A stretch of DNA of 64,000 nt from Chrysogorgia sp. JL179-B06 (Eukaryota; Cnidaria; Anthozoa; Scleralcyonacea; Chrysogorgiidae): assembly GCA_035772405.1 (NCBI GenBank), contig JAYKKM010000009.1, positions 1,838,001-1,902,000 on the forward strand. Direction: 5' to 3'. The notes beneath the pieces were generated by a model, which saw only the letters and a list, made by a program, of their open reading frames with translations, was not told where the DNA came from and searched no databases. Shown here piece after piece: positions 23,672-35,356 of this stretch. The stretch's first letter is position 1, and each line of letters opens with the position of its first letter. The translations under genes and the position numbers were made by a program.

Positions 23672-23688
23672 TTTTTATATTTTCTCTT

Positions 23689-23757
23689 ACTATATTTATC
23701 TGTACTATATTTATCAGTACTATATTTATCAGTACTATGTTTATCAGTACTATGTTA
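23689..23757. repeat. 15-bp tandem repeat, about 4.5 copies
   Basis: The unit ACTATATTTATCAGT is repeated with single changes (TCTGT, ATGTT). It separates the IRF2BP-like ORF from the next ORF. Confidence 0.9.
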
Positions 23758-23770
23758 CAGAAACGAAAGA

Positions 23771-24203
23771 ATGAATGAAAGAAAAAATGCGTTGGATAAA
23801 TCAACATCAATCACAGACAAGGCAAAGTACAAAGAAATTATGGCGAATGAGTACATGTCTTCAGAACACTCCGTTTCTGAGAAAGAAAGTGAAGGGGACG
23901 AGTTTGGCTCAGCAGCAGAAGAGGGGGAGCAGGTTTTCAAGCTGAGAAAGTTTGCCATAATGAGACTCCAATGGAGGAGCGACGAAGCTAATAAATTACT
24001 AGCAACACTTGACAAAAAGGTTGAGCGAAAAGGGGGGCAAAAGGGCAGAGTATGGTGTTCGAAAGGACAAGGGGAAATTTGTCAAGCCTCCCTGCTCCTT
24101 TAGAGGCCCCAGCATGGGCCGTCAGGCAGTGAAGAAAAACATTGACTTTAGTTTAGTTTTTATTAGCACGGTACATGAACAGAATTTGGAGTCAGTTGTT
24201 TAA
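23771..24203 (+). pseudogene. Acidic, repeat-associated uncharacterised protein fragment (EYMSSE motif)
   Basis: The frame reads MANEYMSSEHSVSEKESEGD (Met at 23840), an acidic run, then RLQWRSDEANKLLATLDKKV. It then shifts by one near 24030 to GKRAEYGVRKDKGKFVKPPC and ends at 24203. The order (EYMSSE, acidic run, PLPWRS-like LQWRSD, LDKK) resembles the C-terminus of an uncharacterised transposon-associated family I recall from corals. No enzyme motif is visible. The frameshift makes it a broken copy. Confidence 0.4.
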
Positions 24204-24436
24204 AAATTATACTAAACTTATCCTGAACATTTTGGTTTTTTGGTACTGTGTCCTCTCATTCCTATGAAAATGGACTTTACAGTGCATGTTTTGCTGAACC
24301 TGGATTTTATTCTTTAACCAGGAACAAATTCAACAAACTGGATTTGTTCTTATGCCCAAGAAACAATTGCTCCAAGTCCAGGTTAAGCTTTTCATTCATT
24401 TACTGATGTGATTTTGTCTACCCAACCTTGATGTAA

Positions 24437-24563
24437 TAGATCAAACACGAGTTTGAGTGTTTCATCAGGGCACTCGAAAACAATAAAAAGCGAGGGGCGT
24501 ACCTCAGGGCTAATGGGCTAAGGCTTACCCCTGATGAAACACGACAAACAAGTGTTTGATCTA
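24437..24563. repeat. Foldback element
   Basis: TAGATCAAACAC on the left and GTGTTTGATCTA on the right are exact inverses. Inner GTGTTTCATCAGGG and CCCTGATGAAACAC also pair, giving a hairpin with internal loops. Confidence 0.8.
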
Positions 24564-24916
24564 ACTTCTCAACCGAGTATGATTTTAACTGGGTGTTTAA
24601 AAGTCTCTTTACAAAGCTGAATCCTTTTGGGACAGTGATCACCAAGGTGTGCAAAATTTATTCATACAAACGTTGTTTGTCTCTAGAGATAAATGGCCAA
24701 AGACAAAGCCGTCGGTTTGGTTTAATATCGCTTAATATCGCCAAAAGCTACCATTCATTTCAATATTTGGCAGGACACACATTCAAGCAACCTATAGACA
24801 GAGCAATTTAAAGGTTTCAATTAAAAAAGGAGAAGCACCGTGCCTTAATTTTATCGTTAGGAGATTGTAAAGTTTTTATAACAATGCAAATGAGTGTTTT
24901 ATCACTGTGTTGTGAC

Positions 24917-25011
24917 TAGGATGAATCTTGATGTCCAATCACGAAGCGTATCAAAATCTTTAGTGATCTTGATACGCCTTCTATATAATTGGACATCAAG
25001 ATTCATCCTCA
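24917..25011. repeat. Foldback element
   Basis: AGGATGAATCTTGATGTCCA on the left equals the reverse complement of TGGACATCAAGATTCATCCT on the right. Inner CGTATCAA/TTGATACG also pairs. Confidence 0.9.
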
Positions 25012-25236
25012 TCAAAACTCATGCACGTGTTGAAATGCGTAACTTGAATTGGCTGATAATCTCATGAATTATTAATTATTAAACAATTTAATTTAAGCTT
25101 AAACAACTGACTGCAGAAGAGATTAATTTGTATATGATACTAGATTAGGTATATTATATAATATTATGTCATTTATTATATAATATTATGTATTTTATTA
25201 TGTTATATCTTATAATAATATGCTTGTCTGTCTGCG

Positions 25237-25319
25237 TGTAATGATCTTTCCCAAAGTTACCTTGCACCGTGGAACTCTTACTCCACGGTTGGTGGGAGCA
25301 CGGGAAAGAGCATTACGTC
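25237..25319. repeat. Foldback with perfect central hairpin
   Basis: The inner stem ACCGTGGA/TCCACGGT is perfect with an 8-base loop. The outer arms TAATGATCTTTCCC and GGGAAAGAGCATTA pair with one mismatch. Confidence 0.8.
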
Positions 25320-25439
25320 CAGACGAACAATTGTGTTATTTTATAGACTGTATTATTTTATTTTATTGGGTATTTTTACATGTTTTTCCTTTGCGTTTGT
25401 GCAGTTCGCTTAATCTGATCTAAAAACGGACGTTTCCTT

Positions 25440-26045
25440 GTTTGCTTGGGTGTAAAATCTAATGCTAAATCCGTTTCTTGAACAAACATGTAAATATACT
25501 ATTTTTACTCGATCTTCACTATATATTTGCTAATTAACGCAAACATCTTATATTTTTGTTCTTTATCATTTACTTTGAAGTAAATTCATAATAAATGTTT
25601 ATATTTGGTTTGGATTTGCACTTGGTGTTAAATTTAGCATAAAATTTAGCGTAAAAACGGTATTCACTCCTCGTTTACTAGCTTAGTAAATCTAATGCAA
25701 ACATCAAATACGATTCTTGAACAAACATGATTAAATGAGGTATTTACGCTATATTTACTTCATATTCACTACATTTGCAAATAAAGGCAATTTGACAATA
25801 TTTACCACTTACTTAATGTGCAAATATGGTTTTTACTTCGCATTTACTTTGAAGTAAATCCATAACAAATGTCTACGTTTGGTTTAGATTAGCACTTGGT
25901 GTTAAATTTAGCGTAAAAACGGTATTCACCTCGTTTACCAGCGAAGTAAATCCAATGCAAACACCAAATCCGATTTTGAGCAAATCTGACTATATACGGT
26001 ATTCACGATACATTTACCGCGTATTTGCTGCTGATGTAAATCAAT
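25440..26045. repeat. 274-bp-period tandem repeat
   Basis: ATTTACTTTGAAGTAAAT starts at about 25568 and again at 25842. Both copies continue through TTGCACTTGGTGTTAAATTT-type sequence, GCGTAAAAACGGTATTCAC and CAAACA-CAAAT. A partial copy precedes the first. The unit is rich in short palindromes (TTTACTTTGAAGTAAA). There is no coding potential. Confidence 0.8.
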
Positions 26046-26097
26046 TTTTTCGTGCAGTACCCTAACAAAAAAAGTCTATAGGCTTGCCTATAGTGCA

Positions 26098-26300
26098 ACC
26101 GAATATCGACGTTGATTCGACGTCGATATTGGACGTTGTTTCCAAGTTGAATCCACGTCGATATTGGATCGTCAAATTACGTTACTGTCGTGTTGTATCG
26201 CCGTCAGAAACAGACTTAATATACTTTTAATATAAATACCTCCCTATGTAGCTTTCGCAAATAACAGACGTTGTTTCGACGTTGAATCAACGTAATAATT
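26098..26300. repeat. Degenerate CGACGTCGATATTGG-type repeat
   Basis: Variants of CGACGTCGATATTGG, GACGTTGATTCGACG and GACGTTGAATCAACG recur at 26108, 26130, 26155 and 26270. They look like a decayed low-complexity or satellite-like repeat built on ACGTTGA palindromes. Confidence 0.55.
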
Positions 26301-26624
26301 GTTAAAGTTAAACAAGAAGTTACTGTCGCAAGTGAAGTCTTTCTGACTAAAGGGCAGGGGAAGCATAGAACACAGAGTAAACCATGAATATACAGGATTA
26401 ATAAGAATTTAACGTTTAATTTCATTAAGAAATTACGTCCGACCGTTTCATTTCATCACGTTTAAACGCTGATCCACGTTAATATGACAGTTGTAGTCGC
26501 TTGATTGGTACGAGCATAAGAAAGATTCACGCGAACATTAAACATGATCGGCTTTTGGTCTCGGCAACAGCGATATATCATCCCTCGGGGTAATATTTCG
26601 TCGAATCCCTCTCCGGGTCTATAA

Positions 26625-26647
26625 ATGTGTGTATATATATATATATA

Positions 26648-26680
<33 letters not shown>

Positions 26681-26690
26681 ATGTATGTTT
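26625..26690. repeat. (TA)n / (GTGTAT)n compound microsatellite
   Basis: GTGTGTATATATATATATAT followed by five GTGTAT-type units, directly upstream of a candidate zinc-knuckle exon. Confidence 0.9.
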
Positions 26691-26739
26691 GTATATTTGT
26701 AATCCAACTTGAAAACGTTTTTCCTTCGTTTTGTTCTAG

Positions 26740-26813
26740 ATATAACATGCTATAACTGCAAGGGAAAAGGGCACATAAGGCGGGAATGCCCTCAGAAGAA
26801 AAGTCGGGTGTGA
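26740..26813 (+). other. Candidate terminal exon encoding a CCHC zinc knuckle
   Basis: After a TTTTGTTCTAG acceptor, the open segment reads ITCYNCKGKGHIRRECPQKK and stops at TGA (26811). This is a complete C-x2-C-x4-H-x4-C knuckle, as in nucleic-acid-binding proteins and retroelement Gag. An AATAAA signal follows at 26862. It could be the last exon of a host gene or a piece of a Gag. No partner exon is identified upstream. Confidence 0.4.
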
Positions 26814-26950
26814 GAGGTGGCATTTGGAGGGAATATTAATATATACCTGTAAATATTTGTGGAAATAAAAAAATTCAACGAAAACAACTGTGTACGATGT
26901 CGAGCTCAGAACTGCTTGTTAACAAAAATAACTCTTAGGGGGTTGTTTAT

Positions 26951-27554
26951 ATGAGCCAGGCTGTCCCGGTTAGCTTGGCTGATTCGCTTTTTAGTTATCT
27001 GTTAAGGCTCAATGTAGATTATGTATGTAAAAATATATCAAATTGGGTTAGTATTCTAGGGCGTGTTAGAAGGTTTATTACTAAAAAGGCAGCCCTGCTT
27101 GTTCATAATACGATCATACTTCCAGTATTTCACTATTGTGGCATATCGTGGATCAACCTATTGCAACAGGATGACGACAGATTACGACTTCAAAATCGAT
27201 CTGCTAGAATAATAGCAAAGGTGTTCACTTGTTCATCTGAGGCCACGTGACATTTAGGATGGCCACCTCTGTCATGTAGACGATCTCTTCATAAGGTTCA
27301 ACAAGTGTACAAGTGTTTGCACTGCTTAGCTCCGGCTTATTTTTAAAATTATTTTACTTCTTTTAATATTGTACATAGATATAATACTAGAAATAATACT
27401 CGTTTATCTCTTCTAAAGGTGAAACACAATTTCGGAAAAACACTTTTTATTTAGTGGAGCCAAACTGTACAATGAACTACCTTTATATTTGACTAACATG
27501 GAGACTAAAGAGGCTTTTATCCGCCAGGCAAAGAAATTCCTTTTTAAGACTTGA
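26951..27554 (+). mobile_element. LINE 3' fragment (C-terminal RT region)
   Basis: The plus-strand frame reads VCKNISNWVSILGRVRRFIT, AALLVHNTIILPVFHYCGIS and LQNRSARIIAKVF. After a frame change it continues LGWPPLSCRRSLHKVQQVYK, PAYF, TRLSLLKVKHNFGKTLF and a WN-x-LP-type end, stopping about 27552. This is the region downstream of the RT catalytic box in CR1/L2-type LINEs, without the box itself. At least two frameshifts are needed. It is a 5'-truncated dead copy. Confidence 0.75.
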
Positions 27555-27793
27555 CCTCTTCTGACCATCCAAAGTGCATATTTCGAACGTTTTTAGCAGT
27601 GTCTTGTTTTAAAATGATTTGCAACATTCTGTTTCCTTATCCTACAAGAGCCTGGTAACTAGCCTAGGGTATTATACAATGCTTCAAAACTCCATTTATT
27701 CAGCGCCCCTCCAATGGGAAGGTCGCTGAGAAAATTTAAATATCGAGAGAAAAATTGATCTGTTGGGAATTTGTTGTTTTATTTGTCTCTATT

Positions 27794-29376
27794 ATGTCTA
27801 AAGGTCGTAGAGCTAGCGATAAAAGTACATTTAAATGTGGAAAGCAAAATAAATCGAAATTTAAAGGAACTCCGCCAAAAAAGGAGTTGCAGAACAGCCA
27901 CAAACATCTTTGTCTTCGGTTGCTCCACGTGTGGTAAACGAGTCGTTGCATGAAACTGGCTGTGAGGCAGGAGAAACAATGTCAGTAGAAGAGAAAAAAT
28001 ACTGGAGACTGAACAAGCGAGAGTTTCTGCTTCGTCTGTAAAGCTTCACATTGCAGATGGAGAATCATACCCAAAATAAACTGATGCAACAAATGTTACT
28101 CGATCCAAGCTGCGTACTTCATACCATGAAGAGCGTGCAGAAGCAGAAGGTTATCGTCTCATTGACTTGGATAGCCTAAAGGACGCCATGAAACTTATGC
28201 ACAAATGTAAAGGGGGAGAAATACTAGTCGTGGAAGAGTATAAGAAAATACATGTTTTTTAAACTCCTCACTTTACTTTGAATGCACAAAGTGTAAACAC
28301 AGGGTTTTTCTGAAGACAGAAAAAGTTGACAAGAAAACTCAAGCATTTGATGTCAATAGGAGGGCTACATATGCTGCCTGTGAAACAGAAATTGGTCGTG
28401 AAGGTCTTGCCACATTATGCGAGATATTGAACTTGCCTCCTGCAACTGAAAAGTATTTCCAAGAGCACATCAAGGGCATCCACTCTTGCACCAAAACCGT
28501 TTTGGACCAAAAGCTTAGGGAAACTGGTCAGGAGCTGCAAAAGAAATAAGAAGGAAATGCTAAGCTTGATGAGAACTGTCATAGACATTTCACTTTCATT
28601 TGATGGTCCTTGGAGTAAACGTGGTTTTACAGCTAACTATGGTATTGGCTTTGTTTTATACCGAGGTAAAGTGCTCGATGTCGTCATTCTCTGGAACGTT
28701 TGTGAGACGTGCAAACAAGCTAAGAAGCTGAAGGACCCTGAAACATTTGAGAAATGGGAAAGAGAACACAGACAAAAAAAGAACTTTGAAGGATCCAGCT
28801 CTGCCATGGAAAAGGAAGCTGCAAAGATCTTGTGGGAGCGCTCGATTGAGAAATATGGATTCAGATACAGAGATATGGTGTGCGATGGGGATAGCAAAGC
28901 ATATAATGAAGTGTGGGAGACATACGGTATCTGTGATCTTTGTGAAAAACATGAGAAGAATACCAAACAAAAAAGTCAGGAAAACCAAACCTGGAAAGAA
29001 TCACCAGCTTGCAAAGAATGGGAACAAAGTCACTTGAATGGTACTGCCAACGGTAACCGAGTAAACAAACTTGACTGCATTGGCCATGTCGAAAAGCGGT
29101 AAGAAACTGCCAGATGGTAAGCCAATTGGTAGAAGATCTGGGAGACTTACAAGACCAACAATTGACAAACTTCAAAAATACTATGGAAATGCCATTAGAG
29201 CCAATGTGGACAGAAAGGCCAAAACAACAGCTCAAATTGACAAAGCTATAAATAACATTCAAAATGCTGTAAAAGCTTCTTTATATCATTCCATAAAATT
29301 ACCGAGAGGCATCAGTTTTGTCCAAAGCACAAGGAATCGTGGTGCCCTTATTTGTTTTAAGAGTTCATTCAAATAG
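27794..29376 (+). pseudogene. Mutator-like (MULE) transposase, degenerate
   Basis: The reading begins MSKGRRASDKSTFKCGKQNK (27794), is broken, then resumes with a cysteine-containing segment (YFECTKCKHRVFL), FDVNRRATYAACETEIGREG and LATLCEILNLP. The next frame (28557-29102) has DISLSFDGPWSKRGFTANYG, CETCKQAKKLKDPETFEKW, YRDMVCDGDSKAYNEVWE and NKLDCIGHVEKR. The last (29071-29376) has GRLTRPTIDKLQKYYGNAIR and NAVKASLYHSIKLP. The order (FDGxWxKRGF, DGDSKxY, KLxCxGHVxKR, LTxxxIxKLQxYYGxAI) is that of the Mutator-like transposase family found in many cnidarian elements; the DG and DGD acidic residues are likely catalytic. At least three frame changes and stops kill it. Terminal inverted repeats were not located. 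From 29380 to 30520 I see no further gene. Confidence 0.7.
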
Positions 29377-30520
29377 AACAAACTTAATTTTCGATTCATT
29401 TGCACTTTAACAAAACTATATACAAACTATTAACTATCTTAACTAAGCTATTTAGAAAGATAAATGATTTTAAAGCTGATCTAAAAAAACTACTGAATTT
29501 AAGTGGTGTATGTGTGCTCTGGTAACCCATAATATATCAATGCTCCTTGAAAAAACAAGCCCCTCCTTGCTATTTCCAATTTAACTTTAGGTAAAATTAC
29601 AGAGTTTTTAGTACTATTTCTAGTATTTTGCGTATGGGTTCATGAATGAAAAGTAATTATTACAAAGTTCACATGATACTTGGTGTAAAGATTTATAGAA
29701 GCCTTATAGATACGCATTGATCTATTCGCTACATTTTTTACTACATTATCAAAACAGTACTAGCAGTTGTAGCTGTAGCAAACTCCATTTTTTTTAGTGG
29801 CGAAGTAGTTGATTACTTTTTGTTTTTTTACAACAATCGCTTTTCGGTACTTTTCGAATTTGTCATCAGTCAAAGTCAGTCAGCACAACAGACTGAACAA
29901 TACCATACAGTCTCGGCGAGTACACTGAGTAGACGCCTGAACAAAACACAATATCAAATTAAATTAGAGACTGTGCCCAGTCCCTCAATTAAATTGGGGA
30001 CTCTCCCACTGTCGGGATTATTTATTAATTATAATAATTAATGTGGTAAAGTGACGAAGTCATCCTTGATCCAAGTCTATCCTGGTCGACTGGTCGTGGA
30101 TTCACCGATTCAGGATTGAAGTATGGAAGAGCAAGCACCACCTGGGCTTGAAAACCCATGGCTGCATCTTTCTAGCAATTACTTACCAGTTGTTTTCGTT
30201 TGTGATGTCGTAAGTGGAATATTACACCTCACAGTTAACTTGTTCAATCAGAGAGCAAGGTTTGTACCATGTGCCCACGGTATTTTTCGATGAATACTAT
30301 CCCAGGGCCATCTCGACGTACATGGGGTGTTTTCTCCGGTGCAAAAACGCTAATCACGAATACACCAGGTGATTCGAGTTCGAATACCCTGCTCGTACCC
30401 AATACATTGCCTAATTTCATTGAGCGCCAAGATGGCAGGCAGAATGTCTGTTTTAAATTATTTAGTATTTTGAGGTTAATTATTTTTGTTTTCTAGCTGT
30501 GTCTAATGTTCTGTATAATA

Positions 30521-30642
30521 TACCAGTTATAGTTATAGACCTTCCATTCGGGGTATTCCACAAAAAATACCCCTTGGGGTGATTCACCATGCTGGGTAAT
30601 TTTTTGTGGAATACACCTCGCTCCAGGTCTATAACTGATATT
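30521..30642. repeat. Foldback element
   Basis: CAGTTATAGTTATAGACC on the left matches the reverse complement of GGTCTATAACTGATA. The inner GTATTCCACAAAAAATACCC pairs with TTTTTTGTGGAATAC. Confidence 0.8.
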
Positions 30643-31218
30643 ATTATATGACTATTTCCGCGAGCGGTCCGGAACGTGAAATCCGGCAATTTGATTGGTT
30701 CCTGAGCGGTCCGGAATCTGCCGTTCCGGACCGCTGTCAGTTGCTGACAGTGAAAATTTTATAAACAAAATGAAAGTCATTATACACAACAAGATGGATA
30801 ATAATTTCAGAACTACTCATTGTTGAAATATATCGTGCAGGTATGTTGTTAGAAATTTTATAAGCTTTCATTTGATGTATAGCTCAGGTTTCCGCGTTAT
30901 GTGAAACTTTTTTAAATGTCCAAAACGTTCGTAACATTGTTCGTGATAAATATAACTTTACTTCTCGCAGGTAATGTAGAATTTCAGGTGGTATTTTTTC
31001 AGCTATACTTAACGCACAACTTTGAACAATATGTCAAACAAAAGCAAATGAAAAATGCTATTCGAGGTAGAAATTTTAGGAATCTAGCTAAACGGAAAGT
31101 ACTTTAAAAATTGGAAAACATCTCTGCCATTTTGGTTTAGTTCGCAAGAAAGATGGTGGCGAATACGAGCCTAACACTGTAGAGTTTTCACAGAACGTTC
31201 ACAACATTTGTGGTCATA

Positions 31219-31389
31219 TAATAAACTACTTATTGACCTCGCTTGTTCGGTCTGTACTAGTGAAATATCGGACCTCCGTTTTCTGCACAGACCTTGGCTG
31301 GCTGCGCTCGCTCGGTCCGTACTAAAAACGTCGGTCCGATATTTCACTAGTACAGACCTCACGCTCGGTCAATAAGTAGTAATTATTAC
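31219..31389. repeat. Foldback element with TATTGACC-type ends
   Basis: The left CTACTTATTGACCTCGC and TCTGTACTAGTGAAATATCG are mirrored on the right by CGATATTTCACTAGTACAGA and CGGTCAATAAGTAG. The centre is about 60 bases and GC-richer than its surroundings. Confidence 0.85.
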
Positions 31390-31555
31390 ACGATTGAGTC
31401 GGTTTTCTTTGATGTACCGCGGGCTTTATCTAGCATAAAGACCATGAATACTAATTAGATAAGAAATGAAGGAACAAACTAGGGAAATCTTTGTCCAAGG
31501 TGGATAAAATGGACAAAACTTTGTTGGAAAACCTCCTCAATCATGAACAAAATCA

Positions 31556-31615
31556 GTTAGATCCCTCGGACGATGTGTGTCCTCGGGGCTTTATATAGCC
31601 CTCCTCGGGATCTAA
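31556..31615. repeat. Short hairpin
   Basis: GTTAGATCCCTCGG pairs with CCTCGGGATCTAAC with a one-base offset, around a loop of about 30 bases. From 31620 to 33010 I see no supported gene. Confidence 0.65.
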
Positions 31616-33015
31616 CTCTTACATAGGATACTTCCATTTTTCCAAATAGTTCGATACATTTCGGAAACAGTACATTTGTTGACAAGTAGCAGTAGTTGTA
31701 GCTGTATTTGTAGCGAACTACAAAAAAATTGTAGTCAACCCATCCTTGTTAAATATCTATTGGAATGGCCAACTTTTGTTTATGACTTGCTTCTTTTTCA
31801 CGAAATTCGTTTCAAACTAAAACTGTTGTTTTATAATTAGTTTCTACTGCGAATGATCGTGAAACTCAATCGTACATTATACCTCTTCTAAAAATGAAAG
31901 CCATCTAATTGCTATTTAAAGTAATATTTGGCATTTCACTCGATTAAATTACAGGTTCTAAGGATTTAATTGCTATTTAATATGGATGTAAATTGGCTTC
32001 GTTTGAAAGCAAGGCTTCTGTTACATTGCACATTAAATGCGGGCTGCGGCTAGTAAGGAAAATTTAGATGGAAGTAAAATGACAATTAAAAGGTAACAAT
32101 TTTTAGTATAGTTCTATAATTGATTGGGTTACCCAATGGATGCCACAAAATGTTACAAAATTCTTGAATAAAGTTACAACTACCTTCAACAATCACTGCA
32201 CCATTTGAAGATGACAGTGGCTATCAACGAAGACTATCGAAGGTGGACGTAAAATGAACACAGAAGACTTGTCAGAAATAGTAACGGCAGCTATTTTGCT
32301 AACTGGGCCATTGACTAATCCTTTCAAGTTGTACTTCAACAGTAGACATACGGTAAAGTCGGTAAGGCGTACAGACAAGGGATATTCAGGTATCAATGGT
32401 AACTGCTATCCAATATCTCTCAGAAAATGTCCACTCCAAATGACAAATTGTTGAAGACAAAATTAATACCTCTCCTTGACAGTGCCAATTTACCACTGAC
32501 GACTATTTGTTCACTTTAATTAGTAGAGTATTTTCCCTAAGGAATATTAAATTTTAAAAAAATCAATTAAAAATATTTCATAAATATGTTTATCCTGGTT
32601 TTCATTTGGTTACCAGCAGTATCATAATGGTCTTCAAAAAGTAAAGATTGACTTGCATACAAAAGACATGATAGATCCAGACTATATTACATCAACCAGC
32701 ACGACTTGGTTGCAACACTTATGACCAAATGGAAAACGAGGCTTAAAAGGACATGCGTTTGATAATAGCTAAAAATTAGATGTCTTTTTAGCTTGTAAAA
32801 TTAAACAAAAAGATCCTTAATAAAATCAAATGATTGTCATACCATATACAATCTACTCTCACATTCATCACCATCCACATCAGAAATTGGCCTATCTATC
32901 CTATCGCACGTCAAAAAACAATAAAATGAAAACACAAATCAATAGAATAACATTCGCAATAACGTGTTCTTGCAATGAAGAGTAAACAAAGCCTTAAACA
33001 TACATACTTCAGCAA

Positions 33016-34252
33016 ATTACAATACCGGTAAAGAGATACGACATTAAATGCTGCTGTTGAGATTCTAATTTTGGAATTACGACGTCCTTGTAATGGCGCA
33101 AAAAGGTTTCCATCTACGTCCTCACTATATCGAATCTGCATTCCATTTCTTGTTCCGCAATCGATTTTCTAAGACAAACCGGAACGCCTTTCAAACTAAG
33201 ATAGGAAACAGTAAGGTGTTAATGCAAATGGCAAGTAATGAGATACCAGGGCATGATATACATTCAGAATGCATCACTTATAAATCATTTAGAGCAAAAA
33301 TAACCAATTACAGAATGATTGTGAACAATCATGGAAAGATGTAAAACAATCATTCAACTAAAAAGCGAATTATGAAGAGTGCATTTAAACGAAAAAAGAA
33401 AGAGATCATTAGGTCTGTAAAACCGATGGAAAGTTGGAAACGGCGGATATATTAACAATTTAACGTTAAGTTGAAAAATAAATAAAGGTAAGTATATAAC
33501 GTTAAAAAAGCACAAGTATGTGTAAGAAACATAAATACACCATTTTTTTGTTTTCCAACTGCCATGGGAACGTTCCATATTTTGCCTTCGACCTCTAGAC
33601 AAGATGGTGTCACAATATTGTAATTGTTAACATATCCTTTAATGCAGTTTTGCCACATGTGATTTTTCTGCGAAGGTGATTATGCTGTTTGAATGATTCT
33701 TTAAAACAGAAATGAAAAATAAATTATAAAAAAATGATTACAGTAACACAGTACAGTTATTGTAACAATAATATCAATAACAACAATAAAGAAACCAAAG
33801 CAATAACAATAATAAAATAATAATAAATAAATAAATACACATTCATCATGTACATGTTTTGTAAATTAAAATGTGATATTTTGATAACAGCATGAACTAA
33901 CTGGCTATGTTTACCCATGTTAGTTGCAGTCTGATTAATGGTAAACATAAACTGCATGTTACGCTCCAAGAAGAACAATACTTGCTTCATAACCAATTTC
34001 TTCCCTTGCTGAATGGTTGCATCCCTATCTTGAGCCAGAGTTTCGTTGTTGCAATTAGTAACAAGTACACAGTCCTCAGCCTCCATATTTTTATAAAATT
34101 TCGGAATTAATTTGAAGTGTATTTAGTTAGAATTTTCATCTCTGATTTGGCAAATTAGCTTTGATGCTTGGCTTTGGTGCAAGTCTATCGCACAGAAATA
34201 CCTTTCCATTGTCAGACAAAGCCGGTTTCTTTGCTTGCAATGATGCTTCCTC
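33016..34252 (-). other. Scattered exon-like segments, unrecognised
   Basis: Three minus-strand stretches have open frames next to splice-like signals. The first is 34252-34139 (after CTTGTAG; LQAKKPALSDNGKVFLCDRL and onward). The second is about 34086-33850 (AEDCVLVTNCNNETLAQDRD). The third is 33172-33016 (after TTGTCTTAG; GMQIRYSEDVDGNLFAPLQG). I do not recognise a family, and joining them in one frame is not demonstrated. The sequence between is AT-rich with simple ATAA runs near 33810. Confidence 0.2.
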
Positions 34253-34458
34253 TACAAGAAAAGATAGCGAGAATATTAGTTAATACATAATAAAATAGTT
34301 AATAAAAAGAAGGAATAATAAAATAGTTGTTTTTAGAGCGATTGCAAATATTCATAAATATCCTCCATATTCATTAAAGTTCACATTATCTGTACAGCAA
34401 CTCTAATGAATTAAATTACATTAACATATAAATATGTACCTGTATACATGTATAATAC

Positions 34459-34515
34459 ATACACACACACTACACCATACCAAACCATACATACATACCA
34501 TACATACATACATCA
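34459..34515. repeat. ACATAC/CATACC microsatellite
   Basis: Runs of ACACAC and CATACATAC with ACCATACC interruptions. From 34520 to 35136 I see nothing else. Confidence 0.9.
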
Positions 34516-35144
34516 TAAAACCTTGAGCAACAGTCTCACTTCAGCTATCCATTTCGGTAAAACTGACAGGCCATTCTCAATTTCCATGTCAAGAAGGCTT
34601 GTGATTGGTCACTTTGCTTTTTAAACTAATTGACAAGACGCCCGCTAGGCATTAACTTGGGCTGCTAGGGCTAGTGGATTTGAATGCAATATACACAAAT
34701 CTATAGTTGTATATAGGCAATGATACAGCTCTGTCAGTGCAGGGGTTAAATTTTCCACTGAAATTTTCAACATCACCACAGTGTTTGCCAACTGCTTTGA
34801 TTAAATGGAGGTGAGTAGGCTCAGTATTAGAGCTGGCCTTACTGAGAAATCTGGCCCACCAAACGAGCCATATCCTGTTTGCCAGCCAACCAGGTCAGCA
34901 AGCCAAGCCTGTGCTCATGTAACAATTGTTCATCTAGCTAGTCCGGCAAACAGGTACAGTTTGAGCAAGCATTAAATTAGTTAATATTTTCTCAGTGTAT
35001 AAGGCATAGCAGTAAATCAAACCATTTAGCTGGTAGTAGCAAGGTGTCATATGATAAACAGCTTAAGCCTTAAAGTAATGTAATTCAAAATCTTTATTTC
35101 TCCATGAAGTCAACATTTTGAGCCAGTAAACATATTCATAAATT

Positions 35145-35356
35145 GGCATCTCCTTCGTGTACCGGACACAGACTACGTCATAGATATATCAAGGTTATTT
35201 TCTCAAGATTCAGAAGCTTTACAAGAACAAAAACCCTACCCATAACCCAAATAAAAACTCTAGTGCTAACCCTGAAATAAAGGAATACTAACCCTACTTT
35301 TAAACTAAATATTTCAATGATGTAATATTCTCTGTCCGGTACACGAAGTAAGAGCC
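35145..35356. mobile_element. Non-autonomous DNA transposon with 8-bp target duplication
   Basis: CATAAATT flanks the element on both sides (35137-35144 and 35357-35364). The ends GGCATCTCCTTCGTGTACCG and, in the reverse complement, GGGCTCTTACTTCGTGTACC form imperfect terminal inverted repeats sharing CTTCGTGTACCGGACA. The 212-bp length and lack of coding capacity fit a MITE. An 8-bp duplication suggests a hAT or P superfamily source. From 35365 to 36400 I see no supported gene. Confidence 0.75.

Noticed and set aside
26462..26823. Minus-strand ORFs of 81 codons with YTYTYTY/THTHTH runs
   Set aside because: These are translations of the (TA)n/(GTGTAT)n microsatellite.
29750..31740. Two AGTTGTAGCTGTAG-type stretches as ends of one element
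   Set aside because: They are in the same orientation with weak flanking similarity and no target duplication.
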